From Pictodentalium vernedei (taxonomy: Eukaryota; Mollusca; Scaphopoda; Dentaliida; Dentaliidae): a stretch of 64,000 nt of DNA. Below, one piece after another: positions 1-9,959 of this stretch. The stretch's first letter is position 1. Every line of letters begins with the position of its first letter. Made by a program: the position numbers and the translations under genes. Location: contig CM062289.1 in the NCBI GenBank assembly GCA_031216915.1, forward strand, positions 61,511,741 to 61,575,740, read 5' to 3'. The notes under the pieces were generated by a model, which saw only the letters and a list, made by a program, of their open reading frames with translations, had not been told where the DNA came from and made no database searches.

Positions 1-976
1 ACAACGTTACACGGACTTCAATGATAATCCAACATGACGTAACGTGTCCATGTCATGACGTCGTTTCCTATGTCACGCATTAGGTCATCCAACTGAGGTA
101 CGTGGCACGCTTCCTACAACTTATATCGACGAATGCATTCCTTGGTGATCCCAGTCGGAGAACGTGGATTTACGCACTTAGTGAAGCCCCTGACTGGTAC
201 TGTTATTTCAGATATCTTATATCTGCAGTACGGAGAGGAAACATTAATGTGATCAAGCGAGATTGGGTTGAATTTCCGTCTGGACGTGAACCCCACGAAA
301 ACACCTGAGCAAATACAGGTAAAGGTGTCGCAAATGGACAGCTGGTGTCAACACGGAGCTCTCGCACCTGAAATGAATCCTCTTACGCTTATGAGCTCCT
401 TACTTAACAAGACATGGTGATGACACTTGCAACATTTCTAGAATAATTTCATTGTTTGCCTGTAAAATATGGTTTATCACTAGAGTTAATTACGAAAATT
501 AAAATAGAAAACCGGGTAATTTGAAAGGATATTTTTTCCCAACATGGGACAATGTTTGGAGTAAGAAACATGAAATTTCCTCGGCTCAGGGATTTAAGGG
601 TAACAAATATCCCGGTTCCGTTTCGTCAAAAACGAGTAACAATAAACCCTACTTTTTCCCACAATGGGATCGTTCAGTGATGAGTTATATGCTACGTCTT
701 CAATGCAAATAATTAAATATTAATTTTTGTTAATGTCTCTCTAAGAATTCTATTCATCTGAGTTAAAATGAAGTTTTTTCCCCCATCAAATCATTATGTA
801 TGCATCATTTACCTAACGCATGTCATTTAGCACTTCCGTCGTCACGCAACTTTCCGTTGATAACGTTGATAACGTGTAGAATGTATTGACAGAAACCACA
901 TATCAGTAATCTTGACCCGACACTTACAGGGCCTCGAATTAGTTCCCCTTTAATCCTTAGAATGATTTTACTCTAA
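1..976. other. No gene recognised
   Basis: No exon, RNA gene or named repeat is recognised here. Two short similar blocks near 530-560 and 650-680 (TTTTTTCCCAACATGGGA and TTTTTCCCACAATGGGAT) lie about 120 bases apart. They give a short ORF two YFFP-W-D motifs, but there is no homology I can name. Confidence 0.5.
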
Positions 977-978
977 TA

Positions 979-1279
979 CAGTTAAAACTAGAATTCCTGT
1001 CACGAACTGTACGCTTATCTAGGCTTAATTGCGCGCAATTGCCATATCGAATGGCATCCAAAGCACGGCAAGTTCTCCTTGTTACTTATAGCAAACCCAG
1101 GCAATGTTTCTGCCAATGGGCACCCGGGTTACCCGGAGGTCCATTGGCTGAAACATTGCTTGTACACAGGCCATATGTACAGAATTTGATAGCCTTACTA
1201 TGGTCATAACGCATAGACTAAAGCGCAGATCAACATGCTATTTATGCGCATCTCATGACAGGACTTCTAGTTTTAACTG
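979..1279. mobile_element. Foldback MITE, family B (TA-flanked, CAGTTAAAAC ends), copy 1
   Basis: The ends are inverted repeats: CAGTTAAAACTAGAATTCCT at the left and its near complement at the right, flanked on both sides by TA (977-978 and 1280-1281). That pattern fits a Tc1/mariner-type non-autonomous element. At the centre (1101-1159) is a stem-loop built on GCAATGTTTC...CCGGGTTACCCGG. A second copy is at 52152-52465. No coding sequence is seen. Confidence 0.8.
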
Positions 1280-1281
1280 TA

Positions 1282-2688
1282 AGTACCGCATGAGGAAGTA
1301 AACAGCAGCAGTTGACTTAACGGTGTTTCTACTGGGGTCCGTCGAGATTTTTTTCGGTTTCTAATCTTTTCACGGGAAACACTTCAAATCCCGGAGGGTT
1401 TTGGATTTCAGACATTTCGTTATTGTCAACTTTCTGACTAAGGAACGATTGACATTATTCAGATTTACTTGATAACTCAAAATTAGTCGATAAAATCCAA
1501 AAATGTCCTTTGAAGTGACAAAGGGAATCCCGTTACGTTACGTTTGTACACCATATCCTTCCTTGAGTGCAACGAGGCGCCAACTGCAATTCTAAAGTAA
1601 AGCATTGTAGACGCCGCCATGTTCCACTCAAGTGGTGATATATGACCTTTTTACTTCCTCAACTTTGGTGATGCATACTCAGTTCTCGTTTGCATCTAAT
1701 CCCTCTCTACTATAACATTTGGGTGACACCAAAATAGTAAGAACAAAAAATGTCCAAACTCTTTTTGATAGTAATACATTTAATGCGATGCCTTCGGGAA
1801 AAATGATTGTCAACAGCGGCCATATACGTTCCTAATTAATGAAAGTCTGCAGTTCATCAGGTCTAAGCGCGATCACTGTTCCGTGCCGAAAAGTCCACAT
1901 AAAATACCTTTGCCATATGAATAAACTGCTCAACCTTTTCGTCTACTTAAACTTGCGGTTCGACGACACGAACTACTTTAACCAATATGCATATTGATAC
2001 TGCATTCATATTTGCGACAGGCGTTACCAGTAAAACAGCTACAGTAAAATGAAGTGGAATCATTTGGAGATCCGATTCGGTTTCGGTTCGAAAGTCAATT
2101 CGGGCAGACATCGTGATTCGCTGGGCCTTAGTTTTCACATTATTAGCGACAGTTAACAATGATGCAAAAACATTGCCAAGACAAACTGCAGCCTACATTA
2201 GAGATCTCTGGAAAAATTACACTTGAAGAATTTTTTTGTAGCAATATAATAATAACACTTTGTAGCGGCGTGGGTACTAACGATTTGATCATCCTCTTTT
2301 TGGTACGCGTTCGAACACAAGCTTATATGAATTGTAAAATGCATTGTGCTTCTTTCATAAACTGACAAGGCGTGAAGGAAGGTTAACTTTTCCTTGGTGT
2401 TTACATTCATATACGGTGTTACGGTGAAGTATGACACTTCCAAATTCACCAGTCGTTTACTTTCTCGCGAGAAATGTCACGTTCAATTTATAATCTGAAG
2501 ATATGAACAAACAAAACCCAGTACAAGTAAGCGGCTATTCAAACAGTGAAACACTGGGAAGCCATACAACACAAATACAAGTAGAATTATTGTCCGTTTG
2601 AGAGGAGAATTTTTCTATCATTCGACGTGGAGTTAAATCCCTGCACTTAAATGACACAAAAGGCATTCCTTTCTTCTATTCCACAAGT
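1282..2688. other. No gene recognised
   Basis: AT-rich non-coding sequence with only short ORFs that resemble nothing I know. It lies in the 3' flank of the SLC22-type gene. Confidence 0.5.
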
Positions 2689-2690
2689 TA

Positions 2691-2947
2691 CAGTACGTGG
2701 AGAGTGGATTGTTACTAAATCGCCCGCGGAGTGGAGTTATCGCCCAAGCTATAACTTTCAAATTTTGTACATATCGACAAAAAACACAAGCAATGTTTCA
2801 GCCAATGGACCTCCGGGTTTAACCCGGAGGTCCATTGGCTGAAACTTTGCTGGTGCTGGTTATGCTTTGCAACAAATTTGCAATTGTTGCTCGAGTGGAA
2901 TCTCCACTCTGCGTGTGATTTAGTGATAATACACTCTCCACGTACTG
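2691..2947. mobile_element. Foldback MITE, family A (TA-flanked, CAGTACGTGG ends), copy 1
   Basis: A 257-bp element whose ends are CAGTACGTGGAGAGTG and its inverted copy, flanked by TA at 2689-2690 and 2948-2949. The inverted similarity continues inward with diverged spacers. The centre (2790-2850) is a strong stem-loop, GCAATGTTTCAGCCAATGGA...CCGGGTTTAACCCGG. Sister copies lie at 13588-13844 and 35953-36219. TA flanks and CAGT ends fit a Tc1/mariner-type MITE. Confidence 0.85.
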
Positions 2948-2949
2948 TA

Positions 2950-3722
2950 GGTCGAGCATCAGTCCTCCTTTCTGGGGGAACATACATAAGGTTTACATAC
3001 TGATAGCACAATAGCTGACAAAATGCATTTAGGGACTCTGAATTTCACTAGTACTACATTCTACGGACTTCCATGTCTGCAACCTGCCTTTTTAAAAACA
3101 ATAATTTCATTTCACTTAATTGAAATTGGCTTTGGCGAACAGACATGGCCTATAGAAACGCCTCCACCATACATTAAATGACTAACAATCAGGTGCACGT
3201 GCATAGTGCAAATATGATATCATACATCTCATAATACAGGGCCATTGCAAAGTAATTTTCTTTTATGTAAAAGATGTAATAAACATGCCTTTGTTTATAC
3301 CTTCCGTTTCCGTTATTAATAATGCACACTTGAAAGAAGTTGGACAGTTGAAGTTAGACAAACAACATCACAACCACTAAAGCACGCATGCATTACATAT
3401 ATATAATGCACATAGCAGTGATGTGAAGGCTTAAAACTGCGTTACTGTATATTATCATGCGTTAATTTTAATGAAACATTAGCACAGTAGTATTCTATGC
3501 ATTATCCATATTTTCTCGTTAAAATATGGGAAATCCACGGACTATACCTCAAATAATCAAATGACAAACGATTTAAGCGAACCTGTATTTGCCTTTCTAC
3601 TTTCGTAACGAACAATTAGCATCACTGATACAGCGGGCCCTTATTTACCATTTGAACTCTATTGGTACCTTCCATGCCAATTTAATGACAGCAATTACAA
3701 GGGTTCATATCATCATTTGGGG
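2950..3722. other. No gene recognised
   Basis: AT-rich sequence with no exon, RNA gene or repeat family that I can name. Confidence 0.45.
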
Positions 3723-3790
3723 TAGACCGATCAATATTTTCAATGTGCAGCCTTGAGGCTGCACGTTGAAAATATTGATTGGTGTATCCC
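3723..3790. repeat. Foldback core, family F, copy 1
   Basis: A stem-loop of ATCAATATTTTCAATGTGCAGC and its inverted copy around a loop of a few bases. The same core with slightly different flanks recurs at 56215-56280, including the neighbouring GTAGAC/GTCTAC bases, so it is the centre of a dispersed foldback element rather than a chance hairpin. Outer ends were not fixed. Confidence 0.65.
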
Positions 3791-4650
3791 ACACATTTAT
3801 TGAACAGCCATCCTATTTAATGACGTTATGACGTATTATGTTCCTGCCCGGAAAAGCGGTCGCTCGGGTTCAAAGGATTAATTGAATAGCCACTTTCACA
3901 GAGAAAACTATTCAATTAACATGAGAAAACAATTAACAGTAACTGTGTCATATTCCTCTCTTCTAGGTAAAAATCTGAGCAATTATTCCATTATATATTG
4001 TTTGACAGAATACAATTGACTAAATGCCGAAATTCGACGATTCGATGCAAAATGTATCTTTAAATGTGGAGAATGAAGTGGATGTCGAAGTTATTTTCAA
4101 AAGATTTTAATTTCTTTTTTTATTTCAATTAATAGGGGTTAACTCTATAACCTATATGCAATTATCAGATCATATCTGTACTGAAGATATGGCAAATGGT
4201 TTAGTGTTTTTAAATTATAAACAATAAATAGGTTATTCAATTAGATGTAACATTTCGTGGGATCAATTGTATGATGAAACCTTGTTACAAATGTTGTGAT
4301 GAAACATTTCTTACCAATGTGGTGAATGTCAATGCAATATTTCATGGACATAAATTTTCACACTTTATGTGTAGATAATATATCCAGAAAGCAGCTGTGA
4401 ATTTGATTTAATGCCATTTTTTTTCATATTACGCGCATTTTGGGAATTTTTATAAATGTAAATTATATTCGAATAACAGTGCCTATTGTTTAACAATGAT
4501 GGGAAATGTAAAATGGTAACGTACATCAAAATGTCGAAACAGAACAAATGCCCCGAAAGCAAGACGACAGAAAACGCCATTTGGTAGCTCTTTCAGTATG
4601 CTTTCAGAAGAAAAATATAGATTAGAAATTCTACCAATATGGAGTTGGCG
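3791..4650. other. No gene recognised
   Basis: AT-rich non-coding sequence. Nothing here matches a family I know. Confidence 0.45.
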
Positions 4651-4654
4651 TCTT

Positions 4655-4750
4655 TGAAGATTTTTATTACCTAGTAAATGCATGCGTGGGCATCACTGCC
4701 CACGCGTGGATTACGACCAGTCCACTTCGACTGAACTGCACTGTACGTTA
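4655..4750. repeat. Dispersed repeat with GCGTGGGCA hairpin, copy 1
   Basis: The block beginning GATTTTTATTACCTAGTAAA and ending near CTGCACTGTACGTTAA is repeated in the same orientation at 9553-9650. It contains a small hairpin, GCGTGGGCA-TCAC-TGCCCACGC. Family unknown. Confidence 0.6.
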
Positions 4751-4799
4751 ACTAAATGCTCAAGGGCCCTCAAAGTGGATCATCTGTTTCCCGGGCCAT

Positions 4800-5125
4800 T
4801 ACTTTGTAAAATTGCAAGTAGGTGGACGTTTCTTTAATTTTTTTTTTATTTTTGTCATTATTTCTTTGCCCTCAAAATTCATGTTCCTGGAATGTTTAAT
4901 GTTCTAGGCCTAATAATCTACAGAATTGCATGGGCGTGGGTGCAGTTCGTCCTTCGAAGTGCACTCAAGGGACAAATGTATCAATTTTATTAACTTGGGT
5001 GAAATATCAGACATAAACCAGTTAATTTTTATTTTTTAAGTTTGCATTGGTTATACAAAGAGACCAGGCGGCAGCCAAAATGATCTCGTGGTGAGCCTGA
5101 GAAACATATTTTTAACATTTTAGAC
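4800..5125. repeat. Direct repeat I, copy 1
   Basis: This block and 5665-5960 share long stretches in the same order. Examples are ATTATTTCTTTGCC, GCACTCAAGGGACAAAT, TCAATTTTATTAACTTGGGT and the segment ending in CCTGAGAAACA. The copies look moderately diverged. A TTAA-flanked foldback lies between them. Confidence 0.7.
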
Positions 5126-5202
5126 CTTAGTCTTCTCTTATATCCCATTACCTATTCACGTAATACAAATCGCAGACGACATTTGCAGACAACATTTCTT
5201 AA

Positions 5203-5444
5203 CCCTTTACCTAACGAATCGCCCGCATCCGCCCGCGTATTATGCATATTCAGCAGCTGAAAAAATATTATATTTCGAAAAATTTCAACACAACCATAGC
5301 ATGTGACCCCTCTTTGGAACGAGCTCTTCGAGCTCGTTCCAAAGAGGTGTCACATGATATGGTTTTGTTGAAATTCTTTAAAAAAATTTAAAAAATGATA
5401 TTTAAAATAATAAATTTTGAAATCATCTGCGTTGGATAAAAGGG
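5203..5444. mobile_element. TTAA-flanked foldback element (piggyBac-type), family C, copy 1
   Basis: Flanked by TTAA (5199-5202 and 5445-5448), with ends CCCTTTACC and its inverted copy. The core belongs to subfamily 1: an inverted repeat of CAACAAAACCATA-C-TGTGACCCCTC around GGAACGAGCTC. TTAA target duplications with CCC termini fit piggyBac-type non-autonomous elements. Confidence 0.8.
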
Positions 5445-5664
5445 TTAAATAAGTAACTATTTTCATTATCTATGTATTTTTCTGTCTTGAAAATATAGAT
5501 TATGACTACTCATTGAAAGGACTCGGTGGGCTATGTTGCTGATGCAAAAAGTGAAAATAAAATTTGGATAGCGATTTTTTGAACAGCTCTCCAGCTTTAG
5601 TCGCTACGTAAAATACCGGGTTAAAGCCCACCAGCTCTTCTGTTTCTCGGTCCATTTTTTGAAA

Positions 5665-5960
5665 AACTGCATGTGGGCAGGCGGTTTTTTATTTTAATTT
5701 TAATTTCTGTAATTATTTCTTTGCCATCAGACGTTTAAGTTCTTGGTTTGTTTTATGTTTTAGGTCTCATATTCTACAGAATGGTAAGGGGTGTGGTTCG
5801 AAACCTTCTTGCACTCAAGGGACAAATTTATCAATTTTATTAACTTGGGTAAACTATGTTTATTTTATAAGTTTGCATTGTTTATAGAAAGAGAGCACGC
5901 GGTAGCCAAACATATCATATGGGAGGACCTGAGAAACAAATTTTCAACTTTCTTAGGCCT
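5665..5960. repeat. Direct repeat I, copy 2
   Basis: Second copy of the block at 4800-5125, in the same orientation and diverged by substitutions and small gaps. Confidence 0.7.
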
Positions 5961-6199
5961 AAAGTACACATCATAAAATAAAAAATCGAAATTCGTCACC
6001 ATGCGATATGAACTTTCTGAACTTGGTTCACCAAATTTGATCTGAGCTTTATAAACCTCGGCTCATATCGATTGTAGTGAACTCGGTTCACAAATTTTAT
6101 ATGAAATCGTGACTCAACAGATGACTTGTTGAGGCTACGGTGTCCCTAAATTAGGCCAATATTAAAGACTGAAATCATTGCATTAAAATTTGAAAATAA

Positions 6200-6790
6200 T
6201 GCCATTGAGTTTGTACGGTCCACACACAGACCGACATACGCGTGTGTCGTTCTGTGTTTATTACACGCCATGGCGTCCATAAAACAATTATTGGAAGGTC
6301 ACTCGGCAATTCATTTGACAACTATTAACACAGACAACACATTTTATCGCCAACCAAATTTGCGAGAGGAACCCGTGTTAATATTTCGTCCCCTGAGTTA
6401 CAATGTGTTTTATGTGCCTAGTTGCACATAGAACACATTGGAACTCAGGGGACGATTTTCGCTAGCGATTCAAATTGTAATTATGTTGCACGATTTATAG
6501 AAAATTCCAGTAAAATTTCGCTTCTATTTAATATTAGTCCGTCAACGATTTCCGTTCCGCATATATGTGCGGAACAGATGTTTATTTTCCACACGGTTCA
6601 GTGTTGCTGTAGATGGGATTTGAAATGTTTCATAGAACAGGCGTGTAATGAATTTATATCTGATCGGTGCCCATTGAAACACAGTCGTTACGACCTTCAA
6701 GCCATGTTTATGTGTGGATGATATTGTGCTGTGATTGTACAAAAACGGACTGAGAATTATCACCGTATCGTGACAACGCAGCACTAAAGC
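6200..6790. repeat. Foldback element, family E, copy 1
   Basis: The core at about 6385-6455 is an inverted repeat of TCGTCCCCTGAGTT-CAATGTG. Its flanks (CACATTTTATCGCCAACCAAA, then GATTTCCGTTCCGCATATA) recur in the same order at 53620-54040. A core-only copy is at 15372-15444. Outer ends are not fixed. Confidence 0.65.
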
Positions 6791-6919
6791 CGAATTTCAG
6801 GATGTCGGGACCAAAACTGTGGTAGAAATCTTCCTCATTCTGTTTGTGCCATCCCACAACGCAGTTAATTAGCAGACATCAGATGATAAAAGTGTTTTAG
6901 TAATTTGGCAGTAAAATAT

Positions 6920-7110
6920 TCGAAGTGGGATTCGGAGAAAACCACCGAGCAATGGTGAGGAACTGCCAGATTCCACAAAGTACAAACTCCACAGTCAGCA
7001 TTAGCATTCGTTTAAGACAAGCACACCATCGACGTGCAGTACGCTTTAGTACACAGCGCCATCGTGCCTCTACGCATGCCTGCAGTATGAAACTAGAAAC
7101 TGTTTCGCCA
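6920..7110 (-). repeat. V-type SINE fragment
   Basis: Read on the minus strand, this diverged stretch matches the 3' half of the SINEs at 8195-8490 and 17215-17575. Shared parts are the GGCGC-GTGTACTAA segment, a CAGTAC segment and the GTTCTC-CCG end. The head and V motif are not seen here. Confidence 0.5.
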
Positions 7111-7590
7111 AATTCTGGTGTTTTAGAGAACTTGCTATGCTGAATGCCCCATTCTATGGAAGAATTTTTTTATCTCATTTCAATTCTCATTTTGTCTACT
7201 CCGCTGTACTCAGCCACTAGAAGGTTTACCATAAGTTGGCTTTTTACACTTTTTTTCACAACATAACGCAATTACGTTCTATTCATAAATAACGAAAATG
7301 TCAGTTCCTTTCTGCCTCTCTGTGTACTTCTTTCTGCCTCTCTGTCAACATCAAGAGTTGGCAACAGTTCAATAAAATTAATGATTTTCTTTCATTCTTG
7401 CTTTTTTTATTTAATCTTATTTGTTTTACAAGGATTGGCGAACAAGTTGTGCAACTTATATTAACGTCTCTCCTTGGTCCAATGGCGTAGGTGTGTGGGA
7501 TGACCTTCACAGCGGCAACTTCGTGGCCTAGCTCTTCTCGAATACTACGAAGGGATCTTTAGCCTGCACGGAGTGTGTCTCTCTCCGCAC

Positions 7591-8188
7591 AGAGGACAGC
7601 CGTTTTACGTCCCCACCCGATAGGACGGTACACTGTGACAGCATCAACCTCACAATTGATGCTGACAGAGAGTGTTCGGACTCCTCGAGAACTCTCCCCG
7701 ACCGAACAGTTCTCGAGGAGTCCGAACACTCTCTGTCAGCATCAATTTTCATGGAGCGCGGTGCCCAGTAGTTATGGAATTAGACTTCTCCGCACAGAGG
7801 ACAGCCATTTTACGTCCCCACCCGATAGGACGCTACACTGTGACAGCATCAACCCCACAATTGATGCTGACAGAGAGTGTTCGGACTCCTCGAGAACTCT
7901 CCCCGACCGGACAGTTCTCGAGGAGTCCGAACACTCTCTGTCAGCATCAATTTTCATGGAGCGCGGTGCCCAGTAGTTATGGAATTAGACTTCTCCGCAC
8001 AGAGGACAGCCATTTTACGTCCCCACCCGATAGGACGCTACACTGTGACAGCATCAACCCCACAATTGATGCTGACAGAGAGTGTTCGGACTCCACGAGA
8101 ACTCTCCCCGACCGGACAGTTCTCGAGGAGTCCGAACACTCTCTGTCAGCATCAATTTTCATGGAGCGCGGTGGCCAAGTAGTTATGG
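7591..8188. repeat. 205-bp tandem repeat of a palindromic unit, three copies
   Basis: AGAGGACAGCC starts units at 7591, 7796 and 8001, an exact 205-base period with few substitutions. Each unit holds a stem of about 46 bases: CAATTGATGCTGACAGAGAG... followed by the inverted copy, around CTCCCCGACCGG. The last unit ends within GTTATGGAATTAGACTTC and runs straight into a SINE. ORFs through the array exist only because neighbouring units are read in rotating frames. Confidence 0.9.
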
Positions 8189-8194
8189 AATTAG

Positions 8195-8495
8195 ACTTCA
8201 AACCGAAATGTCCAGGGTTCGATCTCCGCCAGGGGGTGCAGCATTGTGTCCTTGGGCAAGGCACTTAATACCGACAGCCCGCGCGGGGGCACGGTGGCGC
8301 TGTATACTAAGGCGTACTGCACGTCGGCGGTGTACTTGTCTTCAGCCAATGCTAATCCGGCTTGTATGGCGTTAGTGAGTCTGGTAGTTGCTTGACGTTG
8401 CTCTGGTGTTCTCGCCGGATACTCCAGCTTTCTCTACTCATAAAACTGTCCGACACGAGGTGGCGCTGTCTGTCGAAAGTAAATAAATCATTTTT
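8195..8495 (+). mobile_element. V-domain SINE, tRNA-type head fragment
   Basis: GGGTTCGATCTCC resembles a tRNA B box. It is followed by the V-domain signature CCTTGGGCAAGGCACTTAA, then a 3' part ending in AAAACTGTCCGACACGAGGT and GCTGTCTGTCGAAAG with a TAAATAAAT tail. It shares this body with copies at 17215-17575 and 47545-47945. The A-box part of the head is not evident, so the head is probably incomplete or was interrupted by the adjoining 205-bp array. Confidence 0.7.
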
Positions 8496-8499
8496 TTCT

Positions 8500-8950
8500 T
8501 GTCAGTGAAGAAGATTATGTGGTCGAAAACTCTGACATTATTAGTAAACCATACATTCAGAATCTATATCTTATTACAGTCTGAAGAATAACTGGAGAAC
8601 GGATGTGATTTTTCTATCTGACTAACACCAGAGTTATAATCGTAGGACAACTGACTCCCGCACATACGACAAAGGACACCGAGGCTCTATCTTTTATCAT
8701 CTTCAAAAAGAGAAAATGGTAACTACTTTTAAAAACCTTTTCGAAAGGACGAAAATCGTATCAAAATCTTGAATGGGTATCAAATGTTGTACAGATCAAT
8801 GCACTCACCGACAACAAGCCAGAGAATACCCCATTGCAATTTGTAAAGAACTACTATTTTAGCAAACGGGCTCTCACTCAGTCGCCCTTTCGTAGTGAGT
8901 ACAAATATTGATGTTATTTGCATATCCAACAATTATCCCACCTGCAGCCT
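8500..8950. other. No gene recognised
   Basis: Non-coding sequence between the SINE and the family H foldback. I see nothing nameable. Confidence 0.45.
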
Positions 8951-8955
8951 GGGGC

Positions 8956-9180
8956 CAATACTATAAAACTGTTACAACTGTATTATCTGGAAATGTATTT
9001 TTTAGTTATGACTTTAAATGGTTTGAAAGGAACCATTAATATTTTTTAAAGATCTGGCAGTTTGCCATTTGGCAAATTGCCATATCTTTTGAAATGCCAG
9101 TGATTCATTTTAATTAGTTTTATTACTAGGTACAAATACAATTCTAGAAAATACAATTGTCAAAGTTCCATAGTTTTGGC
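8956..9180. repeat. Foldback element, family H, copy 1
   Basis: Inverted ends CCAATACTATAAAACTGTTA and CCAAAACTATGGAACTTTGA, read inward on opposite strands, enclose a central hairpin GGCAGTTTGCCATTTGGCAAATTGCC. The same layout recurs at 55127-55347. Confidence 0.65.
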
Positions 9181-9552
9181 TCAAGGTGTAACAATGTGGA
9201 GTAGTGCCTGGACGGGAGAGTCCAAGCGCATCTCTCGCTGGTTGAGAGTTAGGTCGGTGAGAGTTGTTGGGGTTGCGCTCGCTCACATATAGCAGTATAT
9301 CTTCTTTGTCAAGCAATTAAGATGACACAGAAACGCCACACGCGAAAGCCTCTGTGTGTGGGGGCTGTACTTGGTAAACTTTGAAATCAAAGTCTGCTTC
9401 ATTAGTGAAAGGGGCTCCAACAACCAACATCGGGTATTCAAATCATCAAAGTGGGCAATATTTCCACAGACGCAATATTATTAGATTCGAAACACTATTT
9501 ATAGGAATAATCATCAAAAATGTAATTATTTAAACCGGTGCTTAATTAAGAT

Positions 9553-9650
9553 TTTGCTGATGATGATTTTTATTACCTGGTAAACGCATGCGTAGTCATC
9601 ACTGCCCACACCTGGACTCCGACCAGTCCACGGCGACTGTACTGTATGCT
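9553..9650. repeat. Dispersed repeat with GCGTGGGCA hairpin, copy 2
   Basis: Same-orientation partner of 4655-4750: GATTTTTATTACCTGGTAAA followed by GCATGCGTAGTCATCACTGC and CCAGTCCAC. Confidence 0.6.
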
Positions 9651-9714
9651 AATACTGTGACCATGGATGTGTCATTTTTGTTGAATGTGATCAATAACAA
9701 GATATATCAGTTAA

Positions 9715-9945
9715 CCCTTTACCAAACGCAGACGATATCAAAATTTATTATTTTAAATATTATTTTTTTAAATTTCTCAAACAATTTCAACAAAACCATA
9801 TTATGTGACCCCTCGCTGGAACAAGCTCGACGAGCTCGTTCCAACGAGGGGTCACATGGTATGGTTTTGTTGAATTTTTTTTAAATATAATATTTTTTCA
9901 ACTACTGAATTTTACGCGGGCGGATGTGGGCGATTCGTTGGGTAA
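9715..9945. mobile_element. TTAA-flanked foldback element, family C, copy 2
   Basis: The left TTAA (9711-9714) and CCCTTTACC end are clear. The core is subfamily 1, with a near-perfect inverted repeat of CCATA-TATGTGACCCCTC around GGAACAAGCTCGACGAGC. The right end is diverged (GGGTAACATG), so the second TTAA is not intact. Confidence 0.75.
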
Positions 9946-9959
9946 CATGTGGGTGGAGC

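Noticed and set aside
7575-8375. Overlapping ORFs of up to 198 residues in the 205-bp array
   Set aside because: The unit length is not a multiple of three, and the same peptide reappears in different frames on both strands. This is expected for a low-stop palindromic repeat, not a gene.
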